A stretch of DNA of 50,059 nt. Origin: an uncultured Clostridia bacterium (GTDB taxonomy: Bacteria; Bacillota; Clostridia; Oscillospirales; Oscillospiraceae). Shown here in pieces: positions 48,941-50,059 of the stretch. The number at the start of each line of letters is the position of its first letter. Position 1 is the first letter of the stretch. Where the stretch lies: the NCBI GenBank assembly GCA_947365965.1, contig CANAZG010000012.1, positions 1-50,059 on the forward strand, read 5' to 3'. A program made the position numbers and the translations under genes. The notes under the pieces are model-generated. The model was given only the letters and a program-made list of their open reading frames with translations, searched no databases and was not told the origin of the DNA.

Positions 48941-50059
48941 TTACAGCCGGAGCAGGCCCCTGTCCGCCATGCGCTGGGCCGAGAGGAGCACCCCCAGCTT
49001 GGCATGCTGCCAGGTGAGCCCGCCCTGGAAATACACCGCGTAGGGGGGACGGATGGGCCCGTCGGCGCTCAGCTCAATGCTGCTGCCCTGGACGAAGGCC
49101 CCGGCGGCCATGATGACCTGGCTGTCGTAGCCGGGCATGTCACCGGGGATGGGGGCGGCGAAGCTGTCCACCGGCGCGGCCGCCTGGATCCCCTCGCAGA
49201 AGGCGCACATGGCCGCCTCGCTGCCCAGCTCCACCGCCTGGATGATGTCGCACCGCTTCTCCTCTGTTCCGGGGACGCAGCGGAAGCCCAGACTCTCGTA
49301 GAGCCCGGCGGCGAACACCGCCCCCTTCAGCGCCCCGGCCACCACCGTGGGGGCCAGGAAGAAGCCCTGGTAGAAGGCCGGCAGGATGCCCAGGTTGGCC
49401 CCCACCTCCTGGCCCAATCCCGGGGCGGAGAGGCGGTAGGCGCAGCGGTCCACGCATTCCCGGGTGCCGCAGATGTACCCGCCGATGGGGGCCAGCCCGC
49501 CGCCGGGGTTCTTGATAAGGGAGCCCACCGCCATGTCCGCGCCCACATCTGTGGGCTCCAGCACGTCCACAAATTCGCCGTAGCAGTTGTCCACCATCAC
49601 CAGCACGTCCGGCTTCACGCCCTTGCAGAAGGCGATCAGCTCCCCGATCTGCTCCACGGAGAAGGAGGGCCGGGTGGCGTAGCCCTTGCTGCGCTGGATG
49701 GTGATGAGCTTGGTCCTGGAGCTGATGGCGTCCCGGATGGCCGGGTAGTCAAAGCCGCCGTCCGCCGTCAGATCCACCTGCCGGTAGCGCACGCCGTACT
49801 CGGCCAGGGAGCAGGGGCTGGGCCGGATGCCGATGACCTCCTGGAGGGTGTCGTAGGGCGCGCCCACAGGGGAGAGGACCTCGTCCCCGGGCAGGAGGTT
49901 GGCGGACAGGGCCACGGCCAGGGCGTGAGTGCCGCAGGTGATCTGGGGCCGCACCAGGGCGGCAGGGGCGTGGAACACGTCCGCGTAGACCTGCTCCAGC
50001 CGGTCCCGGCCGTCGTCGTCGTACCCGTAGCCGGTGGTGGCGGCGAAGTGGTTGGCCCC
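48941..50059 (-). CDS. Methionine-gamma-lyase-family PLP enzyme (YnbB-like), 5' truncated by window
   Basis: At least 372 residues of a fold-type I PLP enzyme of the Met_gamma_lyase family, also called aluminium-resistance protein YnbB. The frame is open to the window end, beginning ANHFAATTGYGYDDDGRDRL. Visible parts are the PLP-phosphate region QITCGTHALAVALSANLLPG, SPVGAPYDTLQEVIG, the aspartate of VLVMVDNCYGEF, the Schiff-base lysine in GSLIKNPGGGLAPIGGYI and the C-terminal GQGSSIELSADGP-like block. Most homologues lack a tested reaction; the name follows the family. It probably shares a transcript with the CysE-like gene. The GTG at 49978 is internal. Confidence 0.9.
   Translation of the reverse strand, partial: GANHFAATTGYGYDDDGRDRLEQVYADVFHAPAALVRPQITCGTHALAVALSANLLPGDEVLSPVGAPYDTLQEVIGIRPSPCSLAEYGVRYRQVDLTADGGFDYPAIRDAISSRTKLITIQRSKGYATRPSFSVEQIGELIAFCKGVKPDVLVMVDNCYGEFVDVLEPTDVGADMAVGSLIKNPGGGLAPIGGYICGTRECVDRCAYRLSAPGLGQEVGANLGILPAFYQGFFLAPTVVAGALKGAVFAAGLYESLGFRCVPGTEEKRCDIIQAVELGSEAAMCAFCEGIQAAAPVDSFAAPIPGDMPGYDSQVIMAAGAFVQGSSIELSADGPIRPPYAVYFQGGLTWQHAKLGVLLSAQRMADRGLLRL

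Overview
The window is GC-rich chromosomal DNA with dense, mostly operonic coding. It carries the spoIIA sporulation operon, a PrpC-PrkC-RsgA module, AddAB rather than RecBCD, and several OmpR-type two-component systems paired with ABC exporters. Together these point to a high-GC endospore-forming member of the Clostridia, most likely an Oscillospiraceae gut bacterium of the Flavonifractor / Lawsonibacter / Intestinimonas type. That placement is inferred from gene content and composition, not from a marker gene.

Layout. 1-3500: the 3' part of a PP2C phosphatase, the PASTA kinase prkC and the ribosome GTPase rsgA, in the classic Firmicutes order. 3640-5611 (minus): a zinc-ribbon membrane protein, a DEDDh exonuclease and a YfcE-like phosphoesterase. 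5690-10460: an AT-richer accessory island holding an integrase remnant, an XRE regulator coupled to an ABC exporter, a twice-frameshifted tnpV, and two small genes of foreign composition. 10514-14505 (minus): a MATE exporter, a Lar-like zinc protein, and a double-HAAS membrane protein overlapping a PadR repressor. 14570-19562 (minus): one operon in the order response regulator, ABC ATPase, three ABC-2 permeases, histidine kinase, which resembles antimicrobial-peptide detoxification modules. 19757-22899 (minus): GNAT, GNAT, gltX and a SpoIIM-like protein. 23106-29237 (plus): an RpiR regulator followed by isoaspartyl dipeptidase, a peptide-binding lipoprotein, a creatininase-family amidohydrolase and an M42 aminopeptidase, i.e. 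a peptide or amide scavenging locus. 29630-36540: addB-addA. 36803-38804: a response regulator and kinase. 38885-44034 (minus): a second regulator-kinase-ABC (ATPase plus FtsX permease) locus. 44408-46750: a large lipoprotein joining a propeller-like region to a solute-binding domain. 46870-48336: spoIIAA-spoIIAB-sigF. 48416-50059 (minus): a CysE-like acyltransferase and a methionine-gamma-lyase-family PLP enzyme cut by the window edge.

The most distinctive non-coding signal is a family of about 180-bp repeats with three copies (29432-29611, 36591-36771, 44081-44261). Each is a chain of six or seven hairpins enclosed by terminal inverted repeats. All three sit in the same orientation 18-46 bp upstream of a start codon (addB and two response regulators). 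In two copies the right end completes a -10-like hexamer with flanking DNA. A second MITE-like element (42081-42242) separates a two-component system from its ABC transporter, and a third nested inverted-repeat block (19588-19757) lies just before another response-regulator gene. These suggest repeated use of structured, non-autonomous elements as leaders or promoters of regulatory genes. Function is inference; the repeats and structures are read directly from the sequence.
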